From the NCBI GenBank assembly GCA_001414485.1, contig LLEY01000189.1, forward strand, positions 1-64,000: a stretch of 64,000 nucleotides of DNA, read 5' to 3'. The stretch is from Calycina herbarum. Lineage: Eukaryota > Ascomycota > Leotiomycetes > Helotiales > Pezizellaceae. Below, in pieces: positions 1 to 12,071 of this stretch (position 1 is the first letter of the stretch; the number at the start of each line of letters is the position of its first letter). Under the pieces are notes generated by a model that was not told the DNA's origin, ran no database searches, and was given only the letters and a program-made list of their open reading frames with translations. Made by a program: the position numbers and the translations under genes.

Positions 1-110
1 TCTTATTTATTTATATAATAATAAAACCAGGTTTTTAATTTTAATATTTTATATTAATAAATAAAGAAAGTGCACGGTTATGCACAGACGTTTTTTGTAT
101 GTAAAAAAAG

Positions 111-161
111 TTGCCGACTCGGTGATATTGCCGACTCGGTGATATTGCCGACTCGGTGATA
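111..161. repeat. 17-bp tandem repeat, three exact copies
   Basis: The unit TTGCCGACTCGGTGATA occurs three times head to tail with no mismatch (111-127, 128-144, 145-161). It is a GC-richer island in AT-rich surroundings. Exact copies next to RIP-like decay suggest either a young expansion or copies too short for RIP to recognise. Its role is unknown; it could be a subterminal repeat of a transposon. Confidence 0.9.
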
Positions 162-364
162 AACCACGTTATATACTTACTACTATTAATAAGTTATATT
201 ATGACTTTTTATTTCCTTAATTTTCGTAGAGAATCTCAAGGTAGGTTAGACTTAAAGTCTTGTACTATAAGTTGAATTGGTAAACTACAAGTAGATTGGA
301 ATTAATGAAAGTCACGTGAATGTCAGACTTAGAGCGGAGCGTATCGCTGTAGCTAGCACTGTGC

Positions 365-844
365 TACAGCGGGGGTTCGTAAATATTCGTACGGTCCCCT
401 TTTTACACCAAAAGTCATCTTAAGAAAGACGTTTTATATATTTATCTTTATATTTAAACAGTATCTAAAACTAAGAACTAAGATTATTTCGAGCATTTAA
501 ACAATAGTCTTTAAAGACAAATATACTAAATATATACTAGGTCTTAAGTTATAATAGAGTAAAAGTAGGAAGAGTCAGGAAAACACCGGATTATACTAAA
601 ATCGGGTAAAATTTAGTAACTTTCTCGACACCTCTTACTATACCCTAATTAAATTAAGATTAGTTTAGCTTAGAAAAAAAACTAAGAGTATAAAGTAGAG
701 ATATCTTAATTTTCTAGAGATGTATTTAAGAACTTTTAAAAAATAGTTAGGGTTTATTTTATAGTAGAGTTTTAAACAAGGTGACTTTCAGTGATTTTAG
801 GTGTAAAAAAGAGAGCGTACGAATATTTACGAACCCCCGCTGTA
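365..844. mobile_element. TA-flanked short DNA transposon relic with perfect 27-bp terminal inverted repeats
   Basis: The segment 367-393 (starting CAGCGGGGGTTCGTAAATAT) is the exact reverse complement of 816-842. Both ends are flanked by TA (365-366 and 843-844), the target duplication of Tc1/mariner/pogo-type elements. Inward of the perfect arms the similarity continues imperfectly for about 30 bp (roughly 394-430 against 780-815). The interior is about 400 bp, very AT-rich and has no transposase frame. This fits a non-autonomous MITE or a deleted pogo/Fot1-like copy with RIP-type decay. Sequence shows the arms and TA flanks; the superfamily assignment is inferred. Confidence 0.75.
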
Positions 845-2800
845 CGACCGTACTTCTCAGTGTTGACGACAGACAAGAATTTTACTATTGTTGAGCTATT
901 GACAGAAGAAGCAGGCTAAACATTAGACCGGGCCAGGATGAGAATCCAAGCCCTGTACCAAGTGATCCAAGATTCTGGGGAGTGGGAAGCTTCCTTTTTA
1001 GGTGAGGCTCTCGGGTTTTGGTTGCAGGGCTGATGGGAGAGTTGAGGGAAGAGATAGTTGGGAGTTGGGGAATTCTTTACTACTTCTGTACTTCCGGCAG
1101 AAGGTTTTTGATCATTGATCACGCTCGGCCCGGTTCCTGGACTCTTTAGGATTTGGGGGTGCCGAAATGGTTTCTACATTGGGGACATGCAGGTACGTTC
1201 GGTATGAAATCTACCGAACTGACCACTCCGAGTATCGCGAATACTTTACGCAAGTCGTCTAGCGTTGAGAGGCAGCTTTTCTATCTTGGGCTTTGAACGT
1301 CGAGAGTCACGAAGTCACTGTGAGCGAGTACGCCAGGGAGCATTGAGAAAAGGAATGAGTGGCAAAAGTTAATGCATGTAGAACCAAAGTTAGGTTCGAC
1401 CGAAGAAGCCGATAGAGTTGTAGATTGGTGTCAGAAAGAAGGGTCATGTTTAGGTCAGTGCCTTCCCTCTCGATACAAGCAGGTCGCCTCGTCCCTCAAC
1501 GAGGGAAGGAACGACACCGTCCACTGACTGTCTCGAGTAGATCTCGATTCGACAGTTGCAACACAACTTTTACGCATACTTACTCTCTAACTTGTTTCCA
1601 CCATGGGGATATATGACAATCGTTTGGTCTCTCCTCAGAGGTTAGCTTTAGCATCTGAAGAGGCCTTGTGGAAACTACCGAAGCATGAGTGCTTGATTGG
1701 GCTGATGATGCAGTAAGGGTCTACAATTTATCGGTTCAAGCGGGAGTGCGGTAATGCCGTTTTTGGCTAAGTCGGTATTGAGTATAACATAAAATACAGT
1801 CGGGGGTTCATTCGATATGTTGCATTGTGGTTACTCGGTGGGCGGGTTTGAGGCTAAGTGAAATGAGGCTGAATACCCTTCACTCTCTGTACGCCGTGCC
1901 GTGGGGCTAAGAGAAACTTCAAGCTTGTTATCGAGGTGTTACAATTGTTTTCTTTTTTGGTGTCTAGGTCTCCTTCCATTTTTTTGTGTTTTGGGTGCTG
2001 TGTAACTGTTCTACGACGTTTTCTTGGTTTTTTAATCTTTTCACCGGTACGAGCCGATAGGCATCGCGTGCTCTGCGGTTGAACCCGTCCTGAATGATGG
2101 TTCTTGGCGAATATATAGAAAGTCTTGGTGCTTCTTGGGAGATCGGGGTGCATGGACGTATATACAACGGTTTTATTGGACATTTACGATGAAGCCGAGG
2201 CGATCTTCGAGGGATTCAAGCTTCCTTCCTCTTCTGTGTTCTTGCCAAGTGCCAAGATTGTGCTTGGTATCTCTTTTCCAAAGTTTATTTTGTTAGTTTG
2301 TATCTTGGAGAATTGGATTGGTAAGAATTTCGGAGGAGCTTGGTATTGGTTATCGTTTTACGAGTCCGAGAGATAATGCATACCGGGGTTTTTGATTGGT
2401 GTGTGGGGTAATACGAAGGTACTTACTGGGATGAGTGTTATGGTGCGAGTATGTGGGTTGTATATGTGTGAATGCTTGATCTTAGGCGAGGATGTATGTA
2501 TGGTAGGTACAGCGTCAAACAGATGAGAGATCCCCGGTATCTGATCAAGTCGGCGGAACTTGGACGGTCACTTGGCAGAGGGAATAGGCTTTATCGTGAA
2601 TCCTAGGGCTTTGTGGTACTTTGGTTTACCTTCCTGATTTGTGGGTGAGCTTCCGATGGTCACGATTGATGCGCGAGAGATGTTGTGTTAGGTAGAGGGG
2701 CACAAAAGGTTGTGGGTGGTGGGTTGTCATGGGATGAGTGAGGTATCTTTTCAGGGAGTACTATGTACTTTAGATGAGATAATGACAGGGGAGTAGAGAT
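845..2800. other. Gene-poor interval upstream of the subtilase
   Basis: Only short open frames (under about 110 codons) without recognisable domains or credible splice-linked extensions are present. I see no RNA gene and no clear repeat. Base composition is closer to genic DNA than the first 850 bases, so old, decayed genes cannot be excluded. Confidence 0.5.
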
Positions 2801-2801
2801 G

Positions 2802-2807
2802 TATAAA
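2802..2807 (+). promoter_or_regulatory. Candidate TATA box of the subtilase gene
   Basis: A TATAAA hexamer lies 81 bases upstream of the subtilase ATG at 2888, a usual distance for an inducible fungal promoter with a short leader. The motif is short, so chance occurrence is possible. Confidence 0.45.
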
Positions 2808-2887
2808 GACTTGAGGTATATCGTCATTATTCTTTTCTTCACCATCCCTCATCTTCCTCCTTCTCGACATCAGTCTAATCTCACATC

Positions 2888-4376
<1,489 letters not shown>

Positions 4377-4689
4377 GTTACACATTTAAAGAAGGCTGAG
4401 GGTTTCTGAAATGGATATGAGGACTGTTTTCGAGAAGATGTTGGACTGAGATTCATGATGGAGTGGCTTGAGGTTTCTTTTGTGGATATTGGGGCTTCTA
4501 CTTTTAGTGTTTAAATGGAAACAAGTTGTGTTTAAACGAAATCATGGATTGCGAACCGAAAGGGTCAATTCGGCAATTGCAGCAGAGACTTCCCAGTTTC
4601 TTTTACAATGACGAGATTCATTTCTCTTTAGAATTCTCGCTTAAGTTAAATATGCCCATATTTGACCATGGTTCACGATGGAAATAGCT

Positions 4690-4855
4690 CTCAGTCTAAC
4701 TTTGTAGTACAACTGAGTATAGTTGTCCTCAAACTAGGTTACCACTCCCAGCTCTTTCGAGTTCCTAGAATAATTACTTAATTTTCCGAAAAAGCTAGAA
4801 CGGCTACGAACCTAGAATACTTACTGCCGCTTTTACTCTATCGCGACACATATTT
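4690..4855. mobile_element. Partial MITE, right-end fragment (GCGGCAG family)
   Basis: The right terminal motif TTACTGCCGCTTTTACTCTA followed by TCGCG lies at 4821-4845. It is preceded by the internal block of the family (AATTACTTAATTTTCCG, near 4775). A matching left end is not visible, so the copy is truncated or too decayed to see. Confidence 0.6.
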
Positions 4856-4930
4856 ATATATGAACATGCTTCCGGTTTAAAAGATTCATCAGCTCAGGAC
4901 AAGATTCTAGGTGTATCTGACTCTAGATTG

Positions 4931-5174
4931 GATCGCGGTAGATATTAAAAGTGGCAGTAAGTAGCTCGTTGTTTTAACTTGAATTACTAAATAATTCGGG
5001 ACAATTGAACTTGCTTGTTCTAAAACACCTGGGTTAATATTTTAAATTGTTCTAAGTATTTAAAATAAGTACTTTTGATTACCCTAAAAAGCTGGGACAA
5101 CGAGAGCCACCAATAGGTAGGCTGTGCAGGTGTGAGCCTGATGTTTTCACTGTCGCCTTTAAAGTCCATCGCAA
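4931..5174. mobile_element. MITE copy (GCGGCAG family)
   Basis: The left end (GCGGTAGATATTAAAAGTGG at 4935-4954, then CAGTAA) and the right end (CACTGTCGCCTTTAAAGTCC, then ATCGC) form an imperfect inverted repeat about 25 bp long. Inside are the family's short complementary blocks, CTCGTTGTTTTAACTT near the left and GGGACAACGAG near the right. There is no coding capacity. Its length of about 244 bp fits the better-preserved copy at 24213-24434. Confidence 0.75.
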
Positions 5175-5377
5175 GGTTGGTTACGACTTCTCACCATTTC
5201 CTGTACCCCCGAGCATCCCAGTCACCTTATCCCATCTGGGTCAATGACTCTAGAAACATGACCTATGACTACGAAATGTTTAGAGAGTTGCACTAAAAAG
5301 CCAATCGCTCCATTTCACAATCCCCAATACCGAGTAGAAAAGGGGGCAGGAAAAGGGAGGACCGGGTAACTTTGAAG

Positions 5378-5400
5378 TATATATATATATATATATATTA
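5378..5400. repeat. (TA)n microsatellite
   Basis: A run of about eleven TA dinucleotides just downstream of the amidase stop codon, in the 3' flank of that gene. Confidence 0.85.
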
Positions 5401-5434
5401 TATTATATGTTTAAGCTTTATCATTAAAACATTA

Positions 5435-7612
5435 TTAGAACGCGAGTGTTCCAACCTTTGGAGTTTTCAAAATTCCAGCTGCAAGTAATTGCTCGGCTAG
5501 GGTGAAGATAATGCCGTCACAGCCCTTTGCAGCTACGATACTCACTGCTACTGGGAGCATCTCTTCCTGGAGAGTGATAGTGGAGTTGTAGGATGTTTGC
5601 CCGACTGTGTTCTGTTAGTGAGAATTCTCGGGATTTCGAGAACGAAAGGGAGGAAAAGACGTACTTGGGAAAACCATGTCTGGGGCTTCAGCAAAGCCCG
5701 AAAGTCTTCCGGTACTGATACCAGATGGGATACCAGGTGCACTAAGAAAAATTAGCAAAGCTTCGCTTCAATGGATTTTAGCGAATGCATACCTTCGATA
5801 AACATTTCTGTAAGTGGGACTTCCATCACTTTGAATATACAACAACAAACTTTCGCTACAACTCTCTGAACTAGGCAGCATGACAGTCTCCTCCCACCAG
5901 CCCTTGAAGATTGTAGCGTTGTTAATTGCCTGGTTGGTACCCTCACTTGAGACATTGTTTTGTCCGTATGCCCATCTAATTAATGGTGATGGATCGACGA
6001 ATGGTCGTTTTCCTGCGTTGACAGCAGCGTAGTCGGCATAGAAAGGGAGAGTGAGTAGTTTGTATTGTTGTTGGGAGATCAGAGTTGGGTAGGCGTTGCT
6101 AATGAAAGCAGATAAGGAAGCTCCGTTTGCTGCAACAGGTGGGTTTGCAGCCCAAATAGTAGCTGGGTCAATCGCGATTGGGGTATCTGCTTTTAAGAAT
6201 GCTTGGAGTTTAGAAAGAAAGTCCAAAAGAACTAAAGACGCCTCATCAGTATCAGATACTGTTGGGAACCCGGCGGTAAGTATTTTCTTGGGAAGCGACG
6301 GAAAGTCGCTTGTGATGTTTGTGAGATACATGGCTTTGGCTGCTGCGTGCCAAAGGAGGGGGTCTCGAGTGAGGAATCCGGCTGTGTCCAAGATTGGCGA
6401 GAGCGGCATAACTCCAGAATCAAGAGATACAAGACCATGGGAAGGACGATTTCCAAAACAGCCGTTTGCACCTGAAGGTCCTCTAATTGAGCCACCAGTA
6501 TCGGAACCGAGACCGATGTCTAGCCATTCATAAGCACCGATTCCAGCACCTGGTCCTGAGGAAGAAGAAGATGGATCTTGGTATCCGTCACCTAGAAATT
6601 GATCAGTTAGTATTCGGGTTTCTATTGAAGACAAGTTCTTACCACGAGGATTGAATGGACAATGATAATCAACCCAGTCAGCTGTAGGAGTTTCACCATT
6701 TGCAAATTGGGAAGTCTTCATTTTGCCTACAATCACGGCACCAGCATCGATCAATCGCTGCACAGCGAGGCAAGTGAGATTCTTTTCGGGATAAAGATCG
6801 TAGTAGGCTCTGTTTCCATTACCAGTTTTCACACCGGCAATGTCGTAAATGTCCTTTACACCAAGTCTGACGCCGGCCAGGGGTTGTGCATCAGTTTTGG
6901 TGAAGTAGAGTCTTGATGGAACTCCCACTGTTGGGGTATGATCTCCAGCAATAGCGGCACTAAGTACCGAATAGCTCCCATCCTCATTTGGCTTCAGTCC
7001 CTCGGTGAAAGCCATTTGTGAATCAGAGTATAATCGGTATGCGCGATACACATTTCCGGTTTTTGCAGACATGAAGTATGGACCAGAGGGGATTTCGGTT
7101 CTCCATCCCGTAACGGCTTGTCCTTGACTTTCGACAGAAGATTGATATGCGCGAGAGGGCATGAAAACTTTGGTTCCATATTGAGTGAGAGCAGCACCAA
7201 GTGGGTACTGGACGGCTGCTGACGATGACCCGGTGTGCTTCAGGTAAATGGCTGGGAGAGTCAATGAATGGCCAACAAAGGGCGGAGTGTAGAATAAAAA
7301 TTTACCTTCTAAGAACCCGGTGTTGAAGACATCGTCTGAAGCCGTGTAGTTACTCACGATAGACCGAAAAACGGTAGTAGTGAAGGAACTTGACGAATCT
7401 GAAAAGACGGTTAATGGAATCAGGTCTACCCCACTTGTAGATGCCCGGTTCAGCATATCCGTTGACGCATCGATGATTGAAACGGCTTCAGGAGCAGCAT
7501 AGTAGCTGATTCCCTTCACAACAACCGTTTTTCCGGCTTCCGAGATAGTTGCACTGGTTGCAGCAATGAAATTCAATGCCACAACAACGGTTCGGAACAT
7601 CTTGATGGCCAT
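5435..7612 (-). CDS. Secreted amidase (amidase-signature family) with an extra N-terminal domain
   Basis: Four exons on the minus strand: 7612-6643, 6591-5793, 5741-5665 and 5604-5435, giving 671 residues. The first intron (51 bp) has a length divisible by three, so an unspliced frame runs through it. An N-terminal hydrophobic segment (residues 1-22) predicts secretion. Residues about 25-235 form an extra domain of the kind seen in fungal proteins named scytalone dehydratase-like Arp1 (established annotation, function unclear). The amidase core then shows the Ser-cisSer-Lys triad: Lys253 in GVKDIYD, a Ser-rich loop near 331-335, and Ser358 in GSDTGGSIR. FPIGQ near the C-terminus is typical of the fold. 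The last acceptor was chosen because it restores this motif. It should hydrolyse C-N amide bonds outside the cell; the substrate is unknown. Confidence 0.9.
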
Positions 7613-8362
7613 ATTCTGAACAGAAACGAATGACAGCGTCTGATCTTACCGACTTCTAAACGAATTGAAGCGGAAAGTAGAACGTAAAGAAGCAAAGGAA
7701 AGAAAAGAAAAAAGAAATTCTGGAAAAATATATTCATCGTCTCCCCCACCTTGCGGTGAAGCTAATCCCAGCAACAGCTGCAAACACATGGCTATATGCT
7801 GGTCGGTAAACATATGAAAAGTGATACTGCCCAATCATAGACTGAAATATCGGTCGACCGAGTACGAGCAGCTTCATCGAAGCTCCAGTCACAACCCTCT
7901 TGATAGCGTCAGCAATCATGAAAACAGGGGTGACACGCGCAAACGGCCAAAATGTCGAGGTTTTCAGGCCAGGGGACCCTTCTTCATTGGCTGGTATCTA
8001 AATAGGTACGGGGCGTACCTTGATAGCGCCCAGGTTGATACATTATTGGAAATAGAGCTTGATGTGATTGCAAGTGGGGGTTAGTCATTTCGCGAAGGTC
8101 TTGGCGCGATAAGGGAAACCCGAGACCATGGTCTTCTTCATTTGTCCTCCAACACCGACATTTCTTCAACACATCGAACCATGGCCTTGGGAATGCTTCT
8201 TATTCTAGATGAGGTAATGTGAGTTGTTGGTTATAGAACCATTTTGTTGTTATCTCACATTCAGCCACTCTGGGCGCTGACCCCACCTAAGCGAGAGAAC
8301 GGACCAATGAGAGTACAGGAACAGCGGGACTTTTTAAAAAAGAGTTAAGAAAAAAAGTATAT

Positions 8363-8830
8363 AAAGATAGTTATATCTAGCTTAATTTAAGAGTTATAAG
8401 TATATAGTCTATATAAAAGTTATAGAGTTAGACTAGGTCTACTTAGATATAAACTTTCCTTTTTAATATCTCTTATATTAAGTAAGTTATAGCTAGATTT
8501 ACTACGTTTATTAATATAAAAGTTAAATAATATAAATATATAAAAGCAGCTGCATCGGACTTATTTTAAGAGCTATAATTATATAATCTTGACGAAAAGT
8601 ATAGAATAAGATAAGAGCTATTTAGATATAAACTTCTTTTTTTAATAGCTTCTATTTTAAAGAACTTATAGCTAAAGTAAGACTTTTTTTCTATTTTAAA
8701 ATAGCTATAACTTCTTTAATATAAGAGTTATTAAAAAAAAAAGTTTATATCTAAGTAGCTCTTATCTTACTCTATACTTTTTATTAAGATTATATAATTA
8801 TAGCTCTTAAGTTAAGCTAGATATAACTAC
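8363..8830. repeat. Three RIP-like decayed copies, two of them forming an inverted repeat
   Basis: A segment of about 115-130 bp is present at 8363-8495, again at 8565-8680 in the same orientation, and at 8695-8830 in reverse complement. Shared marks include TTTAAGAGCTATAATTATAT, TAGATATAAACTT and TTATAGCTA. Copies two and three face each other with a spacer of about 25 bp, so a transcript could fold into a long hairpin. Differences between copies are mostly C/T or G/A changes, and the whole block is TA-saturated, as expected after repeat-induced point mutation. No coding remnant is recognisable. Confidence 0.75.
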
Positions 8831-9300
8831 TTTATATTTCTTTTTTAATATATTAGAAATATCTTATATTTACTTTTAGTATATAGTTATTCTAAATTTA
8901 CTTAATTTAACACTTATATACTTAAAGTAAGTAGTCTAAAGTAATTATAAAAGTTATAATAACTCGCTAAACTAAGTAGTTATTATATAGTATATAAAAG
9001 AGCTTTTTTTATACGTTTCTTAAGTTATTATCTAGGCTTTTTACTTTTTTATCTTCTAAAAGCTCTTAGTATATAGTTATTACTTTTTTAGTTTTTAAAA
9101 GACTTACTTTATATAAAAGAGCTAATTTCTAGTAGTTAAAAGTTAGAATAACTTACTAAACTATATAGTTATAAAAATATATTTACTAGTATTTAAAGAC
9201 TTAATTCTTAACTTTCTATCTTAGTACTAAATAGAACCAAAAGTTCTCAGACTCTTATAGAAATGCGCTCTGATCTTACATAATACTCAGCCTCACTTAG

Positions 9301-9352
9301 AACGTGACAATAAAAACGTGACAGTAAAAAAGCGTGACAATAAAAACGTGAC
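9301..9352. repeat. Short degenerate tandem repeat (CGTGACAATAAAA)
   Basis: Four near-identical units of 14-16 bases, each starting CGTGACA followed by TAAAA or AAGAAA, lie at the edge of the AT-rich block. They may mark an old transposon end. Confidence 0.65.
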
Positions 9353-10053
9353 AAAGAAAGCATTTTTCTAAGAGTTGATTTTGAGATAACTGAGTTTACG
9401 AAATTCACTAATAGCTTCAGAATTGATTTTAAAGTCCTTAAGCATCAGAGCTCTTGCTGATCTCGTTGTCACTTAGCTTGCCTGCAGCTTAAGAGGGAAG
9501 TAGCGAGGTAGTGTCACCCTGGTATGTTAATGCGATTGCATCTGCCTTGCTAGTCACTTCTCACCTGCAGCCTGTGCACTGAAACCCTAAGGCAGGATTG
9601 ATTCTTGTCTTGGAGGGTGGATACAGCGCTTAAAGCAGCAATGCAGGATTAAATATTGTGGGATAGGTGAAAGCTCAAAGAAGTAAAGTAGGTCGCTTAA
9701 TCTTCGATTATCAGAATTTCCCCTAAATAAGCCGAACTATCAGAGTCAGTTTATCATTCAATAATTTCATCAACTAGTCTCTAAACATATTTTAATAAAT
9801 ACAAATAATCTTTTAGAAACAAAACAAAACAGTATAGTCTCTAAAAGTATAAGCACATGTACGTTTGAAACAAACGGCAGGTGCTCTGTTTGTATACAAC
9901 CGTTAGCTGCAGCTGGCGGAGGATTCCGGAAGACGCAACTGTTCTGCATTTGCATTCTGTGAAATGGCTACGGAAATTTCCGATAGATGCCATTCTCCTT
10001 GAGGTACGTCCTCATTCTGTAAGTCTCATTAGGGTGCATTGCATTTTACCGCT

Positions 10054-10095
10054 CTTTGAAGTGCAGCCTTTGAAGTACAGCCTTTGAGGTACAGC
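10054..10095. repeat. 14-bp tandem repeat, three copies
   Basis: CTTTGAAGTRCAGC is repeated three times (10054-10067, 10068-10081, 10082-10095) with one change each in copies one and three. It lies about 50 bp upstream of the proposed start of the next gene, in its leader or promoter. Confidence 0.8.
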
Positions 10096-10142
10096 CTTCT
10101 ACCGCCCTTTCAAGATAGAGGCATATCGTGTTGATAAAAGCT

Positions 10143-11409
10143 ATGGATACTCTTCTGTCCAACCTTGAGATTCCGACTCTCATGGCAATGGCTTTCATCC
10201 TTCCCACGCTTGGCCGGAGAGGTCTTGCACCGCTTCGCCAGTCGCTCTCTGTATGTATTTGGTTTCATTACTTTCTCTTGTCTAATTGTACGCTAGCTAA
10301 TCCCCCCCTAGCTCATCCCTCGCCGACATAGTCACAAGTTCGCAATAATCCAAACACTTGACATCGATATACAAAAGCGTAACCTCCAACCAACAAGAGA
10401 ACCTCGTCCGCTGCATAAACTGGATCAAGACGATGTCAAAAACCACGTACATGGAGTCATGAACAAGGAGGATTTGGAATACTTCCAATCAGGGCCAGAC
10501 ACTATCATTGCACCAAAATCGACAGTCAAATTCACGCAAGAGATTCTTCAGAAATTATTGGACGTGGAAACGCAACTCCGTGAAGAACGAGCGGAACGCA
10601 TTGAAGAACGGAACGAGTTGCATAATTGCCTGAGAAGGTCCGGTGAAGCTTCGCGTTTAATCCAAAAGGGCAAGATGTCAAAGTCGATCAGAGATGTTAG
10701 GCTACTATTGGGGAAAGTACCGCCTGTCCAACCAGGTGATAATCATCACAACAACATCAAGACCCGAAACAAAGCTGCCCACGAGTGTGATGTTTGGTAC
10801 TGCCTTGATGGGGTTGAGCAGACAAAAGATATCAAGACGAAGGTCGAGTTGGAATTGCTCTTCCAATGCATGTTTGGGGTGACTTGCCAAGCAGCAAGAC
10901 AATTGCTCAAGCTGGACCAGTGTTACATGGTCGCTACGATGCTCGACCACCATGCGGAAGTTTGGAGGGCCAGGAAAGATGATGGCTTGGTGTATGAAAA
11001 GATTCATAAGGAGTACTTGGAATTACTCGATCGACCAGATCTTCTGGAGACCATTACCGTAATCCCCAAGTCTCTCAGATGGTACTATCTCAATCGGGAC
11101 AACTGTCGCAAGTTTCTCAATTGGTATTACATTCGCAAGTTTCACGATTGGAAACCCCCTCCCATCGACTCCGCTGCAGGAAAGAGTATTACCGCAGTTA
11201 CCGAACGCGCAATAACACTTTACCCTCTACTCGTAACGAATATCGAAAAACCATTTCATCGCCTCTCGGACCAGGAGAAGAAGGAAATGGTGAAGGTATG
11301 GGATCAATATGTGGACATGACACCGGCATACCAGTTAGAATGGGTGTCACCAGGATATAAGGAGGAGTGGTTGTTGGGAGAGGAGGGGAGGCAGCGGGAG
11401 GGGAAGTAG
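10143..11409 (+). CDS. Hypothetical fungal protein, 401 aa
   Basis: Two exons, 10143-10250 and 10312-11409, separated by a 61-bp intron (GTATGT donor, CTAG acceptor after GCTAAT). The join is in frame and adds 36 residues plus 49 codons before the internal Met at 10459, so a start at 10459 would be too short. I recognise no family. A charged helical stretch (residues about 95-125, rich in E and R) could form a coiled coil. The middle is rich in Cys, His and hydrophobic residues. The C-terminal third has an aromatic segment (SLRWYYLNRDNCRKFLNWYY), followed by a highly charged tail. No signal peptide or membrane segment is convincing. The upstream AT-rich block and the lack of known domains suggest a lineage-restricted gene. 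Confidence 0.7.
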
Positions 11410-12071
11410 AGAAGGGAGGGGAGGGGAAGAAGGCGGGAAAGACCTAGTAACGGTTATTTTACATAGTAATAAAAGGCGGTACACAGGATAGAGGCTTTGT
11501 CATATATGTATGCAATGATGATTGGGGAACTCGAGCTGGGGGTCGACTTTCTCCGAAGATTGGTCAATTGATTGCAGAAATGGGCCTTTACCGAGTATAG
11601 TACGGAGTTATGCAGGGGATGAGTTTGATGCTGCCAAGAGCAGATTCAATCGCCAAGAAGCTCTGCGACCTTTACACCTTTACACAGCACTCGAGCTGAC
11701 CTCACCCTGCCCACTCCACTGTCCGGTCCGATACTAGTAGGAACTTCTTCCATTGGAGATGATCCAGATCGGGGTGAGAGCGCTTGAACGCGGATCATGG
11801 ATCATGACCCTCTGAATTGAATACGAGTTCTTGTATTCCTGTCTTTTCTCTCTCGCAGCTTCCTTGTGCTTTTCTCTCCTCTCTCCCTTGCTTTGCCCGT
11901 GCTTACCCTCTGCTTCTTTGCTTAAGGCTCCCACCACGGATGCGACTTCTCGACAACCAGACAACCAGACAACTAGCACGCACATAAGCACGCAGCTGCT
12001 CGGGAACATCAGATGAAGACACACCAGGCAGGATTGGAAGTGGTGCAAGTGCTTCGGCATTCCTTGGGAAG
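11410..12071. other. Intergenic region, promoter of the Cas1-like gene
   Basis: It holds the 3' flank of the 401-aa gene and a pyrimidine-rich stretch (about 11830-11930) typical of fungal leaders. No supported gene. Confidence 0.5.

Larger units (their letters stand above)
4377..5434. other. Convergent intergenic region with MITE copies and a TA microsatellite
   Basis: This is the gap between two converging genes. It holds a MITE right-end fragment (about 4690-4850), a fuller copy (4931-5174) and a (TA)n run near 5378-5400. Otherwise it carries 3' untranslated sequence; no coding frame is credible. Confidence 0.6.
7613..10142. other. Gene-free interval with RIP-like AT-rich block
   Basis: About 2.5 kb without a supported gene. 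Roughly 8330-9290 is extremely AT-rich and carries three related, decayed copies, listed separately. Around 9301-9352 and 10054-10095 there are short tandem repeats. The remainder is of ordinary composition with only short frames. Confidence 0.6.

Noticed and set aside
111..161. Short direct repeats as a CRISPR array
   Set aside because: Units are directly adjacent with no spacers, and the DNA is eukaryotic. The partial resemblance of the reverse complement to a guide-RNA tail (CACCGAGTCGG) is a short chance match.
1854..2183. 109-codon open frame on the minus strand
   Set aside because: No domain, basic low-complexity translation, no splice partners; probably chance.
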